From the NCBI GenBank assembly GCA_965248855.1, contig CBDFKQ010000004.1:1-64000 (forward strand): DNA of 64,000 bases, in the 5' to 3' direction. The DNA is from CBDFKQ01 sp965248855. GTDB lineage: Bacteria > Bacteroidota > Bacteroidia > Cytophagales > 172606-1. Under the pieces are notes generated by a model. It was not told the DNA's origin. It was given only the letters and a program-made list of their open reading frames with translations, and did no database searches. Positions 54,478-63,946 of the stretch are shown here, piece after piece. Every line of letters starts with the position of its first letter. Positions within the stretch are counted from its first letter, which is position 1. A program made the position numbers and the translations under genes.

Positions 54478-54746
54478 AAATTTATTTGAATTTGAAAGGG
54501 CATTTTACTTTGTGAGTATAAGGTATCCGTGTTGTTTATATTAATTACTTCAAAACCTTTCTTTTCAAAAACTTCATCATTTTGTTGCTTTACCTTTTGT
54601 AGTGGTATAGATACTAATATCTACTAAGAGACCTTCAATATCAGTTATCAACTATTTTACGGTAGTTGTTCAAAATTATTTTTATCACCCTTGCTCCAAT
54701 ACTTTGGAACCCCCATTCTAATACCTTCACCATGTTTTATTGCCAT
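54474..54746 (-). pseudogene. remnant of an unidentified gene
   Basis: From ATG 54746 the frame reads MAIKHGEGIRMGVPKYWSKG and stops after about 30 codons. Further down another open stretch, VSIPLQKVKQQNDEVFEKKG then FEVININNTDTLYSQSKMPF, ends in a TGA that overlaps the next ATG. The coupled overlap suggests a real gene once occupied this gap; internal stops now break it. Family not recognised. Confidence 0.4.
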
Positions 54747-54757
54747 ATTTTAATAAT

Positions 54758-56152
54758 TTAAATTATATGAAACTTCTCCATTTTTTTAATACTGTCATAT
54801 TTTCCTTTATAAGGGGGATATTTAACCGGCAAATCAAGGATATGTGCAGTAGGCGCATCAAGCACAGCTTTGTAGTGTGTAAATAAATCGAATGTCGCCT
54901 TACCGTGGTAGCTTCCCATACCGCTATTCCCAACGCCGCCAAAAGGTAAATAATTAGTACCGCCATGCCCCATACAATCATTAATTGTTATACCGCCTGA
55001 TGAAGTATTACGAATGATTTTAGTTTTATTTTCTTCATTTTTACTAAAAAAATAAAGGGCCAATGGTTTTTCTTTTTGTTGAAGGAGTTTTGTTAAGTCA
55101 TCAATGCTTTCAAATTCTAAAACAGGCATTATAGGTCCGAATATTTCTTCCTGCATTACAGCATCTTCTTCTTTTATATTATCAAGGATTGTAGGTTCAA
55201 TATATCGTGTTGACTTATTGTAATTACCACCATATATAAGTGTTCCATTATTCAAAAATGTTATTATCCTGTCGAAATTTCTATCATTAATAATAAATCC
55301 ATAATCTTCGCTTTTGCTTGCATCTTCTCCAAAAAATTGAATTATGTACTTTTTACATGCATCTATAAATTGCTGTTTCACTTTTTTATGAACATACACA
55401 TGGTCTGCTGTTACGCAAATTTGTCCTGCGTTAAACAGCTTGCACCATGTAACACGTTTTGCAGCCTGATCAATGTCGGCAGTTTCGTCTATTATTGCAG
55501 GGCTTTTCCCGCCAAGTTCTAAAGTACATGGTACAAGATATTTGCTTGCGGCTGCCTGAATAATTTTACCCACCTTTGGGCTTCCTGTAAAGAAAATATA
55601 ATCTAATTTTTCTTCCATTAACATGGTTGTTATTTCACTTTTTCCTTCAATACATATGACATATTCAGGAGCAAATATTTCTTCTGTAATCTTAACTGCG
55701 ATTTTTGCACAGGCTGTGCTATCACTTGCAGGCTTCAAAATAGCTGTATTGCCTGCAGCCAATGCTCCAATAAGAGGGGAAAATAATTGCAATAGAGGAA
55801 AATTCCATGCAGAAATTATCAAAGTAACTCCAAATGGTTCCGGATACAAACGGCTCTCTGCCATAAAAAATAATGTAGGCGTTTTTACTTTTTTAGATTG
55901 CGACCATTCATTTATATGTTTTAAAGCAAAATCAATTTCTTCCATATTCATATGAAGTTCCATAAAATATGTTTCAACATCCGCCCTGCCCATATCTGCT
56001 TTTACAGCTTCTATCATTTCGAATTCATATTTTATGAATGCGGCTTTCAATTTCTTCAGGTGGTCGATTCTAAAATTTACATCTAAAGTTTTGCCCGAGT
56101 TAAAAAAGTCGCGTTGATTTTTTACAATTTCTACAATTTTATCTTTTTCCAT
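54758..56152 (-). CDS. aldehyde dehydrogenase (class 3 type)
   Basis: 464 aa. Catalytic Cys in FNAGQICVTADHVYVH, Glu in LELGGKSPAIIDETADID, NAD site AWNFPLLQLFSPLIGALAAG, and QEEIFGPIMPVL. The short form (about 460 aa) and the C-terminus GMGSYHGKATFDLFTHYKAV are typical of ALDH3-like enzymes acting on fatty or aromatic aldehydes. Operon SDR - membrane protein - ALDH; only 1 bp separates it from 56154. It may oxidise the product of the SDR. Confidence 0.93.
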   Translation of the reverse strand: MEKDKIVEIVKNQRDFFNSGKTLDVNFRIDHLKKLKAAFIKYEFEMIEAVKADMGRADVETYFMELHMNMEEIDFALKHINEWSQSKKVKTPTLFFMAESRLYPEPFGVTLIISAWNFPLLQLFSPLIGALAAGNTAILKPASDSTACAKIAVKITEEIFAPEYVICIEGKSEITTMLMEEKLDYIFFTGSPKVGKIIQAAASKYLVPCTLELGGKSPAIIDETADIDQAAKRVTWCKLFNAGQICVTADHVYVHKKVKQQFIDACKKYIIQFFGEDASKSEDYGFIINDRNFDRIITFLNNGTLIYGGNYNKSTRYIEPTILDNIKEEDAVMQEEIFGPIMPVLEFESIDDLTKLLQQKEKPLALYFFSKNEENKTKIIRNTSSGGITINDCMGHGGTNYLPFGGVGNSGMGSYHGKATFDLFTHYKAVLDAPTAHILDLPVKYPPYKGKYDSIKKMEKFHII

Positions 56153-56153
56153 T

Positions 56154-56657
56154 TTATATAAATTTTGAGTTATTTTTTAATTCATTGAGATATATTGTTC
56201 CTCTCACTTCGGCAAAAATGTCAAGGGTAAGCATTACGCCCGACTGAATTATTAAGCCCAAGCCGATACCTTTCAAAAAGATATTATCCTTGAAAAAGAA
56301 AAAAAGAAAAATCCCAATCAAGATTAAGCCTATTTCTATCATTTTATAGAACGAGAAATTTGTCATTACTTTTTCCATTCTGGGAATTTCTATGGTTGTG
56401 ATTTTAGATTTGTCTTGCAAATATTTTTCTACTTTTAAAATATCGGAAGGCGTTCTAAAATAAACCGATATCCCTACAGTAACCTGAATGAGGGCGATGG
56501 CTATAAAAGGATAAGCAATCCCTTTCAAAAAAGGATCAACACTTTTAAATAAAAAGTAAACGCCAAGGAGTATGGCCAGAATACCAATCATAACAAAAAA
56601 AATACTTTCGGCCCTTTCGGCTTTAAAATAATTCAGGTATCCAATCTTAACTTGCAT
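56154..56657 (-). CDS. membrane protein in SDR/ALDH operon
   Basis: 167 aa with four predicted helices (AESIFFVMIGILAILLGVYF, GIAYPFIAIALIQVTVGISV, FYKMIEIGLILIGIFLFFF, IGLGLIIQSGVMLTLDIFAE). The first residues (MQVKIGYLNYFKAERAE) overlap the end of the SDR gene by 11 bases. I recall similar proteins as hypothetical partners of SDR and ALDH genes; role not established. Confidence 0.6.
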   Translation of the reverse strand: MQVKIGYLNYFKAERAESIFFVMIGILAILLGVYFLFKSVDPFLKGIAYPFIAIALIQVTVGISVYFRTPSDILKVEKYLQDKSKITTIEIPRMEKVMTNFSFYKMIEIGLILIGIFLFFFFKDNIFLKGIGLGLIIQSGVMLTLDIFAEVRGTIYLNELKNNSKFI

Positions 56658-57426
56658 GTCCCTGTATTTTTCTCACTAAGGATAAAACCATTTTGCGTGG
56701 AGTAAATCGAATGGCATTTGCCATAATGTAATTATACAATCCATGTATGACAGTCATTTTATTATTCATCAGGGCTTTATAACCGAATTCTGCTACTTCT
56801 TTGGCACTTGGTAATTTCTTGCCTTTTACCAGATTGCTTTCTCCCATCGCTGCCGCATTTTGAAAACCGCTTTCTGTAGCTCCGGGGCAAAGGCAGGTAA
56901 CATTCACACCTGTGCCTTGCAGTTCATTGTAAATTGCTTCGCTGAGGAACAATACATAACTTTTAGTAGCATAATAAACTGCCATGGTAGGCCCCGGTTG
57001 GAAAGCAGCAGTCGAAGCTACGTTTAGTATTTTCCCCGATTTACGCTGAACCATTTCAGGAATAAACATGCGACACATTTTAGTTAGTGACTTTATGTTT
57101 AAATCCAGCATTTGTTCTGTTTTAACCCAATCACCTTCTATAAAAAAACCAAAATCTCCAAAACCGGCATTGTTTATTAAATATTCAATTTGGATATTGC
57201 TTTCTTTACAGATATCGTATACTTTTTGTACTTCTTCCATCTTGCTCAAATCTGCAGCAATTACTTTCACAGTAATGCCATGCTTGCTTTGCAACTCGTT
57301 TGAGAGTTCTTTTAGTTTACCTTCGCTTCTGGCTACTAATACTAAATTATTTTTTGCCGCAGCAAATATTTTGGCAAATTCTAGCCCAATTCCCGATGAG
57401 GCGCCTGTTATTAATGCAGTTTTCAT
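56647..57426 (-). CDS. short-chain dehydrogenase/reductase
   Basis: 259 aa from ATG 57426; an upstream ATG in frame adds eight residues before the conserved MKTALITGASSGIG. Rossmann motif TGASSGIG, NNAGFGDFG, catalytic Ser in LNVASTAAFQ and YYATKSY (Tyr/Lys). Of the DltE/YdfG-like classical SDR type, NADP-linked in all likelihood (ARSEGKL). Divergent from the MerR gene, with a shared operator. Confidence 0.92.
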   Translation of the reverse strand: MKTALITGASSGIGLEFAKIFAAAKNNLVLVARSEGKLKELSNELQSKHGITVKVIAADLSKMEEVQKVYDICKESNIQIEYLINNAGFGDFGFFIEGDWVKTEQMLDLNIKSLTKMCRMFIPEMVQRKSGKILNVASTAAFQPGPTMAVYYATKSYVLFLSEAIYNELQGTGVNVTCLCPGATESGFQNAAAMGESNLVKGKKLPSAKEVAEFGYKALMNNKMTVIHGLYNYIMANAIRFTPRKMVLSLVRKIQGHAS

Positions 57427-57466
57427 AATGATATTTTTAATTTTTGCCAAAAGTATAGTTTAAAAT

Positions 57467-57485
57467 TCTAACATAAAACGTTAGA
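57467..57485. promoter_or_regulatory. probable MerR operator
   Basis: TCTAAC-ATAAAAC-GTTAGA is a perfect 6-bp inverted repeat with a 7-base spacer, 19 bases in all, in the 101-base gap between the SDR operon and the MerR gene. Confidence 0.55.
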
Positions 57486-57515
57486 GTATAGTCTATAGTA
57501 GTAATTTATTTTTAA

Positions 57516-57523
57516 TATCTTTG
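57516..57523 (+). promoter_or_regulatory. -7 box of the MerR gene
   Basis: TATCTTTG is an exact TAnnTTTG match ending 4 bases before the ATG. If used, the transcript would begin at or next to the start codon, so the mRNA would be leaderless. Confidence 0.45.
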
Positions 57524-57527
57524 CTTC

Positions 57528-57890
57528 ATGTTAATAAATGAACTTTCAAAAATAACAGGTGTAAGTGTGTACACGATTCGCTATTATGAGCGCTATGGCT
57601 TAATAAAAGGAAAGCGAAATGAAGAAGTAAAATCCAATAATTACTTTCATTATAATGAGGAAACTGTTGATAAACTGGAATTAATAAGGGATGCCAAGTC
57701 TGTTGGGTTTACTCTGAATGAAATTAAGCAATTAATTGAAGCATGGTTTAATAACCAGTTCAGTATTGATAAAAAGGTTTCTGTTTTGGAAGATAAATTA
57801 AAACTGATTGATGAAAAAATTAAGCAATTGAAAGAAGTTAAGAAAGTAATTGCAGAGTTTAAAAAAAAGGTAATGGAAAACGATTGTTAA
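57528..57890 (+). CDS. MerR-family transcriptional regulator
   Basis: 120 aa. N-terminal winged helix: LSKITGVSVYTIRYYERYGL is the MerR hallmark, followed by the wing NNYFHYNEETVDKLELIRDA. A C-terminal dimerisation coiled coil (KVSVLEDKLKLIDEKIKQLK) ends in NDC with one Cys. No metal-binding set of Cys is present, so an aldehyde- or stress-responding type (as AdhR-like) is more likely than a metal one. Control of the divergent SDR/ALDH operon is inferred from the operator. Confidence 0.92.
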   Translation: MLINELSKITGVSVYTIRYYERYGLIKGKRNEEVKSNNYFHYNEETVDKLELIRDAKSVGFTLNEIKQLIEAWFNNQFSIDKKVSVLEDKLKLIDEKIKQLKEVKKVIAEFKKKVMENDC

Positions 57891-57957
57891 TAAAATAAAT
57901 ATTTATTCAATTTTTTGCTACATTTCATAAAAACCATCTATGCTTACTTTACAAAAA

Positions 57958-59685
57958 ATGAAAAGAATATTTCTTATACCATTATTTATACTAGAAAATC
58001 TATTTGCTCAGGTGCCGGGGAACAAAATAATGCTCAACCAAATTGGTTTTTATCCCAATGCACCGAAAATGGCCTTAATAACAGGCGAAAATATAAATGA
58101 TAGCTTTTATATAATTTCAGAAAACAGAAAGGATACCTTGTTAAAAGGCATTTTAAATAAGGAAATAATTGACCCTTACTCCAATAAAAAAACACGCATA
58201 GCAAATTTTTCGAAATTTAATAAAGAAGGCAGATATGTATTGGCTGTGACGCAAACAGGAATTTCGCTTCCTTTTTCGATAAACGCTGAAATTTTCAAAC
58301 CTTTAGCCATTGCTGCTATTAAGGGGTATTATTTCCAAAGGGCATCTATATCTTTGGAAAAAAAATATGCGGGCAAATGGATGCGAAAAGAAGGTCATCC
58401 TGATAATTTGGTATTAATCCACCCATCTGCTGCGGGTGACAAAAGAGTGGCTTCAAGTAAAATTTCAAGTTCTAAAGGTTGGTACGATGCAGGTGATTAC
58501 AATAAATATATTGTTAATTCGGGGATTACAATGGGTACTTTATTTTCTTTATATGAGGACCAGCCACAATTTTTTAAAAATTTAAATACCAATATACCTG
58601 AAAGTGGAAATGAAATTCCTGATCTGCTTGACGAATGCCTGTGGAACCTGAGGTGGATGCTTACCATGCAAGACCCAAATGATGGCGGCGTTTATCACAA
58701 ACTTACTAATGCAAATTTTGATGCGATGGTAATGCCATCTGCCGGCAATGCGGAAAGATATGTAGTTGCAAAATCTACAACCGCAACCTTGGATTTTGTG
58801 GCTAATATGGCTCAGGCTTCCAGAATTTTTAAAAATTATAAATTACAAGCACCCGGCCTTGCTGATTCATGCCTTTTGGCTGCGACAAAAGCATGGGAAT
58901 GGGCTCTTAAAAATCCTGATATATTATACGAGCAAGATGAAATGAATAAAAAATACAAGCCATCAGTTGTAACAGGAGGCTATGAAGATAAAACCTTAAG
59001 CGACGAATGGAGTTGGGCCGCAACTGAGTTATATATAACTACTAAAAATGAAAAATTCGGTAATAAAATAGGTAAAATCAATGCGCTTGATGTCCCTTCC
59101 TGGTCTGATGTAAAAACCTTAGGCTATTATTCTATTCTACGTTTTGAAAAAGAGATTCCGGTTTCTCATAAAAATGATGTTGTTGAAATTAAAAAATTAC
59201 TTTTTTTAAAAGCAGACGAACTTATAAATGGTGTCGAAGAAAATTACAGCCATACCGTAATGGTTAATAATAAAAAAAACTTCATTTGGGGGAGCAATGC
59301 TGTTGCGGCCAATCAAAGTATCCTTTTATTACAGGCTTATAAAATATCTAAAGAAAAAAAATACATTGATTTTGCCCTTTCAAACCTAGATTATATTTTG
59401 GGAAGAAACATGACAGGTTTCTCTTTTGTAACCGGCTACGGGAGCAAAACCCCAATGCATATTCACCATCGCCCTTCGGAAGCGGATGGGATTATGGAAC
59501 CGATACCGGGGCTTTTAGCCGGAGGAGTTAACCCCGGCCAACAAGATAAATGTGAATATGCAACACATATAACCGATGAATGTTATAATGATAATGTTTG
59601 TTCGTATTCAACAAACGAAATCGCCATTAACTGGAATGCCCCACTTGTTTATCTGACTTGTGCTATGGAAGTTTTGTGGAAATAA
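57958..59685 (+). CDS. glycoside hydrolase family 9 (cellulase) with N-terminal Ig-like domain
   Basis: 575 aa from ATG 57958, which gives a short signal peptide (MKRIFLIPLFILENLFAQ). A CelD_N Ig-like domain (about 20-110; MLNQIGFYPNAPKMALI) precedes the (alpha/alpha)6 barrel. Catalytic motifs are KGWYDAGDYNKYIVNSG (DAGD, base), the His segment MHIHHRPSEADGI, and the acid Glu in CSYSTNEIAINWNAPLVY. It cuts beta-1,4-glucans in the periplasm or outside. No polysaccharide-utilisation locus surrounds it. Confidence 0.93.
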   Translation: MKRIFLIPLFILENLFAQVPGNKIMLNQIGFYPNAPKMALITGENINDSFYIISENRKDTLLKGILNKEIIDPYSNKKTRIANFSKFNKEGRYVLAVTQTGISLPFSINAEIFKPLAIAAIKGYYFQRASISLEKKYAGKWMRKEGHPDNLVLIHPSAAGDKRVASSKISSSKGWYDAGDYNKYIVNSGITMGTLFSLYEDQPQFFKNLNTNIPESGNEIPDLLDECLWNLRWMLTMQDPNDGGVYHKLTNANFDAMVMPSAGNAERYVVAKSTTATLDFVANMAQASRIFKNYKLQAPGLADSCLLAATKAWEWALKNPDILYEQDEMNKKYKPSVVTGGYEDKTLSDEWSWAATELYITTKNEKFGNKIGKINALDVPSWSDVKTLGYYSILRFEKEIPVSHKNDVVEIKKLLFLKADELINGVEENYSHTVMVNNKKNFIWGSNAVAANQSILLLQAYKISKEKKYIDFALSNLDYILGRNMTGFSFVTGYGSKTPMHIHHRPSEADGIMEPIPGLLAGGVNPGQQDKCEYATHITDECYNDNVCSYSTNEIAINWNAPLVYLTCAMEVLWK

Positions 59686-59792
59686 AAGAATTTTAATAAC
59701 CATTGATAAATTGTCTAATGACTTCTGAAGCCGAATAATTTTTTTAAAAAATCGAACGTTATAAAATATTTATCCATTAATTTCTTTTTATA

Positions 59793-60584
59793 ATGAGAAT
59801 ATCGGTAGCATCGCCTCCGTTTCCAAAATCAATTAGTGATGGCATATACTGGCTAGAAATATTAGTAAAATTAGCAGCCAAGGAACATGCTAAAATCATT
59901 TGTTTCCCTGAATCCTATATTCCCGGATACCCCGGAATGGAATATAGTACTGAAGAGAGGTCGGAAAAAGAATTAAAAATAGCATTGGAAAAGGTTTGTG
60001 AAATAGCAAGAGAAAATTCTATTGCCATAATTATTCCAATGGATTGGCATAGCCCCGAAGGAATTTTAAATATAGCACATGTTATTTCAGCCAAGGGTGA
60101 TGTTTTAGGATTTCAAACAAAAAATCAATTAGATCCGTCAGAAGATAATTTATGGATACATGGCACTGAACGAAATATATTTGAAGTGGATGGTGTTAAA
60201 TTCGGTATCACTATTTGTCATGAAGGTTTTCGTTATCCTGAGTCGGTAAGATGGGCAGCAAGGCATGGCGCAAAAATCGTTTTTCATCCTCATTTTACCG
60301 GAAGCAATATTGAAGGAATAAAACTAACTGAATGGGGTAATAAAGATAATCCCTATTACGAAAAAGCCATGATGATGAGAGCATTGGAAAATACTATCTA
60401 CTTTGCAAGTTCAAACTACGCATCAAACTTCCCGGATTCTGCCAGTGCAATTATAGCACCAAGTGGAACGTGTATTAAAAACGAAATATATGGAAGAGTG
60501 GGTGTGATCGTTGCTGATATTGATTTATCGCTTGCCACAGGATTACTTGCAAATAGATTTAAAAATGATTTATATTATAAGTAA
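59793..60584 (+). CDS. carbon-nitrogen hydrolase (nitrilase superfamily)
   Basis: 263 aa. The Glu-Lys-Cys triad is seen as CFPESYIPGYPGME (Glu), GFQTKNQLDPSED (Lys) and ITICHEGFRYPESVRW (Cys). Late family segment GGSNIEG-like FTGSNIEGIKLTEWG and ASSNYASNFPDSASAII. A cytoplasmic amidase acting on a small amide or nitrile; the substrate is not shown. A single gene 107 bp behind the cellulase. Confidence 0.88.
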   Translation: MRISVASPPFPKSISDGIYWLEILVKLAAKEHAKIICFPESYIPGYPGMEYSTEERSEKELKIALEKVCEIARENSIAIIIPMDWHSPEGILNIAHVISAKGDVLGFQTKNQLDPSEDNLWIHGTERNIFEVDGVKFGITICHEGFRYPESVRWAARHGAKIVFHPHFTGSNIEGIKLTEWGNKDNPYYEKAMMMRALENTIYFASSNYASNFPDSASAIIAPSGTCIKNEIYGRVGVIVADIDLSLATGLLANRFKNDLYYK

Positions 60585-60659
60585 AAATTGGCTTTGATTA
60601 TTTTTTTAAAAGCTACATAATTATAAACTCATCTAAATCAAAACATAATATTAAAAGTT

Positions 60660-60824
60660 ATGAAAGAATTATTACTACAAAATTTTGATTATGAACAATG
60701 GGCGAACCTACAGGTGATTAAAAGTTTACAATTAATAACTAATCCTCCGGAAAAAGCTGAAAAAATTATGGCACATATCCTTTCAGCGCAAAAAGTTTGG
60801 TTTGAAAGCATGGAAATGATGTAA
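60660..60824 (+). pseudogene. N-terminal fragment of a DinB-family gene
   Basis: Frame of 54 codons, MKELLLQNFDYEQWANLQVI then NPPEKAEKIMAHILSAQKVW, matching the first helices of DinB/YfiT-like four-helix proteins (about 150 aa complete). It stops soon after the conserved His. The DNA then runs straight into a minus-strand remnant, so the rest was deleted. Confidence 0.6.
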
Positions 60825-60825
60825 G

Positions 60826-61080
60826 CTCGCCTTTTATCATTCTTACACGCCAGTCTAATTGATCAATCGTTTGTATTTCACCATTATAATACCACCAGGC
60901 AGTATAAAGTTGGGAGTCAGGCTTGATTAATTGCCCTGAGTAAATTTTATTCCCATTAATAATAATTCTTTAATGCTTTTGAATTTATATCTACTGCCTT
61001 TCCAACATAGCAATAGTGTATGTTTCTCGGTATAAAATTCAGCAATAGGTTTTATATAAACCAAAAAATATTTTATCCCC
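60826..61080 (-). pseudogene. minus-strand gene remnant with a frameshift
   Basis: From 61080 leftward one frame reads KYFLVYIKPIAEFYTEKHT, LLLCWKGSRYKFKSIKE; after a one-base shift near 60970 it continues INGNKIYSGQLIKPDSQLYT, AWWYYNGEIQTIDQLDWRVR and MIKGE, where it meets the DinB fragment at 60825. The C-W-G-S-Y-F and TAWWYYNG patterns recall a protein found with exosortase systems in Bacteroidota, but this is from memory and unsure. Confidence 0.45.
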
Positions 61081-61247
61081 GAAGATGCGAAAACGTTTAT
61101 TTAAAATCAACTGAAAAAGGTGACAATTGTTAGGCAAGGTGGCTGGAATAAACGAAAATGCGAACAAGATTGATCATGTTTTCAAAAAAGATAAATTTAA
61201 TCAAGCAACTTTTTGCATTTAATTGTAGTAGCTGCTACAATAAATAA

Positions 61248-61949
61248 CTATTTAAACATGAATTCTTTTAAAACCGTGCTTTTATAAGTCCTTCCAATCG
61301 GGATCTTTTTATTGTTAATCTCTACTGAATCGTTTCTTATCGCTTCAATTTTATTTTTAGAAATAATAAATGATTTATGAACCCTTATAAATCGATCTTG
61401 TGGGAGCATTTTATAGATGCTCAACATGCCTTGTAAAACCATAACCATTTTTTCGGAAGTAATAATTTTTATGTATTGCTTTAAGCCTTCGATAAATAAA
61501 ATATCATCAAGCTTTATTTTTATCATTTTTGAATCCACTTTTACAAAAATGCTATATGTATCAGTATTTTGGAATTCTGCTTTTATCTTTAATTGAATTA
61601 AATTAATGGCTTTGTAGGCCGATTGCTTAAACCTTTCAAACAAAAAAGGTTTAAGTAAATAGTCGGTTACATTTAATCTGAAACCTTCAACCGCATATTC
61701 GGAATAAGAAGTAGTAATGATAATTATGGGTGGGTTTTTCAATAATTCGATTAAATTTAACCCGTTCAATTTTGGAATTTGAATATCAAGGAAAAGTAAA
61801 CCGATATCTTCCGATTCCAACTTTTCATACGCTTCCGCTCCGTTTTCGCAAATCCCTACAAGTTCCAATTCTGATAAGCAGGAGATATAATCTTTTAATA
61901 AATCAGCGGCAAGGTCATCATCTTCAACGATTAGGCACTTAATTTTCAT
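61248..61949 (-). CDS. LytTR-family response regulator
   Basis: 233 aa. Receiver domain at 1-115: VEDDDLAADLL, the phosphoacceptor in LLFLDIQIPKLNGL, and Lys in YLLKPFLFERF. LytTR DNA-binding domain at about 130-233: VDSKMIKIKLDDILFIEGLK, YIKIITSE and FIRVHKSFIISKNKIEA. It is activated by the kinase encoded 11 bp upstream. Targets are not visible. Confidence 0.94.
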   Translation of the reverse strand: MKIKCLIVEDDDLAADLLKDYISCLSELELVGICENGAEAYEKLESEDIGLLFLDIQIPKLNGLNLIELLKNPPIIIITTSYSEYAVEGFRLNVTDYLLKPFLFERFKQSAYKAINLIQLKIKAEFQNTDTYSIFVKVDSKMIKIKLDDILFIEGLKQYIKIITSEKMVMVLQGMLSIYKMLPQDRFIRVHKSFIISKNKIEAIRNDSVEINNKKIPIGRTYKSTVLKEFMFK

Positions 61950-61960
61950 TTTTAAATAAG

Positions 61961-62989
61961 TTAATCGGTTTCAATAATCAATTCCACCCGGTAAATATTA
62001 TAATGTTCAGTAATTGAAAGTTTGTGTTTTTTTTCATAACCGAGGTTAAGCCTGTGTTTGATATTTTGTAACCCTATACCATGGGTATTGTCTTTGGTTT
62101 CAGCAGGGTCAAATGTGTTTTCAATATAAAAATAAATCTGTTGTGCGCATGTTTTTAATTTTATATTTACCCAACTGTCATTTTGACCAAGATTGGCATG
62201 TTTAAATGCATTTTCAATAAAATTAATTAACAATAAAGGTTCAATAAGCAGGTTTGGTGACTCATTTTCTATATTCAAGGTTATTTTATCCATCCAGCTT
62301 TTTTTTAAGGTATGGAGCTCAACATAATTTTTAATGTATTCAATTTCCTTATGAATTTGATTTTTTTCATGAGTGCCTTCTTGGAAAACATATCGCATCA
62401 TTTCCGAAAGTTTCACAAGCATCGGAGCGGCCTTGGCAGATTTAAAATGAACGAGGCTTAAAATATTATTTAAAGTATTAAATAAAAAATGAGGGTTAAT
62501 TTGTGCCTTTAACCATTTAAGTTCGGCCTCTGCTTTTTCCCTTTTCCAATCTGCTTCCTCTTTTTGTTTTACTAATAGCGCTTCCCACAAAGCCGACCAA
62601 TTACCTAACAGACTGAATAATATTAAATATGGCAAGCGGGAAAGAACATGCGGGAAAGAAAAAAGCCAAAATGGTTTTGAGGGCAAAAGGAAAAAATAAT
62701 CAACATAGCATATTAAATAGCTTGTAATAATATACGAAATAATTAAATAACATGAATACAGCCGGAATTTGCTTTTAATAAAATAAGCCGGCAACAGAAA
62801 AAAATAATTATAGTAAGATGCAAGCATTATAAATGCTATATATACAAAACAATAAAATATAACCATTAAGTTACTTTTCTCAAAGTGGTTGTCTACCACC
62901 CAATGCTTTACATAATCGTAACTTAAATAGCCGAAAATAAACCACACCAATAGATGGGTGAGGATTTTATACAAAGTGCTTTTACTCAT
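61961..62989 (-). CDS. LytS/YehU-type sensor histidine kinase
   Basis: 342 aa. Four N-terminal membrane helices, a coiled linker (LVKQKEEADWKREKAEAELK) and the His_kinase domain with LKAQINPHFLFNTLNNILSL (His in NPHFLFN). The ATP domain is short (INFIENAFKHANL, GIGLQNIKHRLNLGY). Typical LytS-like kinase in a two-gene operon with the LytTR regulator. The signal is unknown. Confidence 0.94.
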   Translation of the reverse strand: MSKSTLYKILTHLLVWFIFGYLSYDYVKHWVVDNHFEKSNLMVIFYCFVYIAFIMLASYYNYFFLLPAYFIKSKFRLYSCYLIISYIITSYLICYVDYFFLLPSKPFWLFSFPHVLSRLPYLILFSLLGNWSALWEALLVKQKEEADWKREKAEAELKWLKAQINPHFLFNTLNNILSLVHFKSAKAAPMLVKLSEMMRYVFQEGTHEKNQIHKEIEYIKNYVELHTLKKSWMDKITLNIENESPNLLIEPLLLINFIENAFKHANLGQNDSWVNIKLKTCAQQIYFYIENTFDPAETKDNTHGIGLQNIKHRLNLGYEKKHKLSITEHYNIYRVELIIETD

Positions 62990-63175
62990 TGTAGAAATTT
63001 TTTCTTTTTATACTACCAAATGTGGAAAACACTCCGGCTAAAAACAAGTAAAAATAATTGTGGCGGTTGTTGGTATTTTATATCCGGTTGTTGGTTCATT
63101 AAAATTGCAAAAGGGAAACCGGGGCTTTATGTTTGCCGTATGGTGAACTAATTAAAACAAAAATTTTAAACATTT

Positions 63176-63859
63176 ATGAAAAATATATTAGGTATTTTTA
63201 TTGTCGCTTTTATTTTGTTTGCTTCAACTTTGTTTACGGGCTGTACCATACAACCTTCTGAAGCTGTGGATCAAGATAGGATTTACACTCAGTACGAACT
63301 TTTCTATGACAAAAACGAAGACAAAACGCATGCTAAGGCCACTTTTAAATTCGGAGGCGCCACCGGCACTTTATTACAATTAAGTAAACCAAGCGGGGTA
63401 CTTTTCAATAATGATTCCTTACTATATAATGTATTGGGGTTTTATGAAAAAATATATCCGGGGTTTATAAATTCAGGTAATTTTACATTTAAAGACAAAG
63501 CAGGTAAAGCGTATGTTAATTCGGTACCGTTGGTTAAAACGGTTGAATTTCCTGCTGATCCCGCAGTTATCCCTTTAAGTAAAACAGCGGATTATGAAAT
63601 TAAATGGGTGGGCGCTCCCTTAAGTGCTAATGAAGGTGTGGGTGGATTAGTCGGTACTACGCTTCAACCATTTTTACAAACCACATTAAATGCAACGTCT
63701 GTTACAATTTTCGCAAGCCAATTACAAGGTGCCAACCCCGGGCCGTATATTATTTATTTAGAGCGGTCAACCGTTGTAGACCCTGTTCAAAAAACAAGTG
63801 TCGGAGGAAGTATGACAGCCAAATACAGGGGCTTGTCGAAAAATGCACAATTAAAGTAA
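63176..63859 (+). CDS. lipoprotein of unknown function
   Basis: 227 aa. Lipobox LFTGCTIQ after MKNILGIFIVAFILFAST. The mature part is beta-rich: YTQYELFYDKNEDKTHAKAT, FKFGGATGTLLQLSKPSGVL, then a Gly/Val/Thr-rich half. A surface or periplasmic beta-sandwich is likely. Transcribed away from the kinase gene across a 186-base gap; a link with that system is possible but not shown. Confidence 0.65.
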   Translation: MKNILGIFIVAFILFASTLFTGCTIQPSEAVDQDRIYTQYELFYDKNEDKTHAKATFKFGGATGTLLQLSKPSGVLFNNDSLLYNVLGFYEKIYPGFINSGNFTFKDKAGKAYVNSVPLVKTVEFPADPAVIPLSKTADYEIKWVGAPLSANEGVGGLVGTTLQPFLQTTLNATSVTIFASQLQGANPGPYIIYLERSTVVDPVQKTSVGGSMTAKYRGLSKNAQLK

Positions 63860-63900
63860 GTTTAGTTTTCAATTATTACGTAAAAACAATTCTCTTAAGT

Positions 63901-63946
63901 ATCCCGATAAACATAAAATTATTTATGTTTATCGGGATTTTTTTTT
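63901..63946. terminator. strong terminator
   Basis: ATCCCGATAAACATAAA with TTTATGTTTATCGGGAT, a perfect 17-bp stem and 4-base loop, then T8. Confidence 0.95.
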
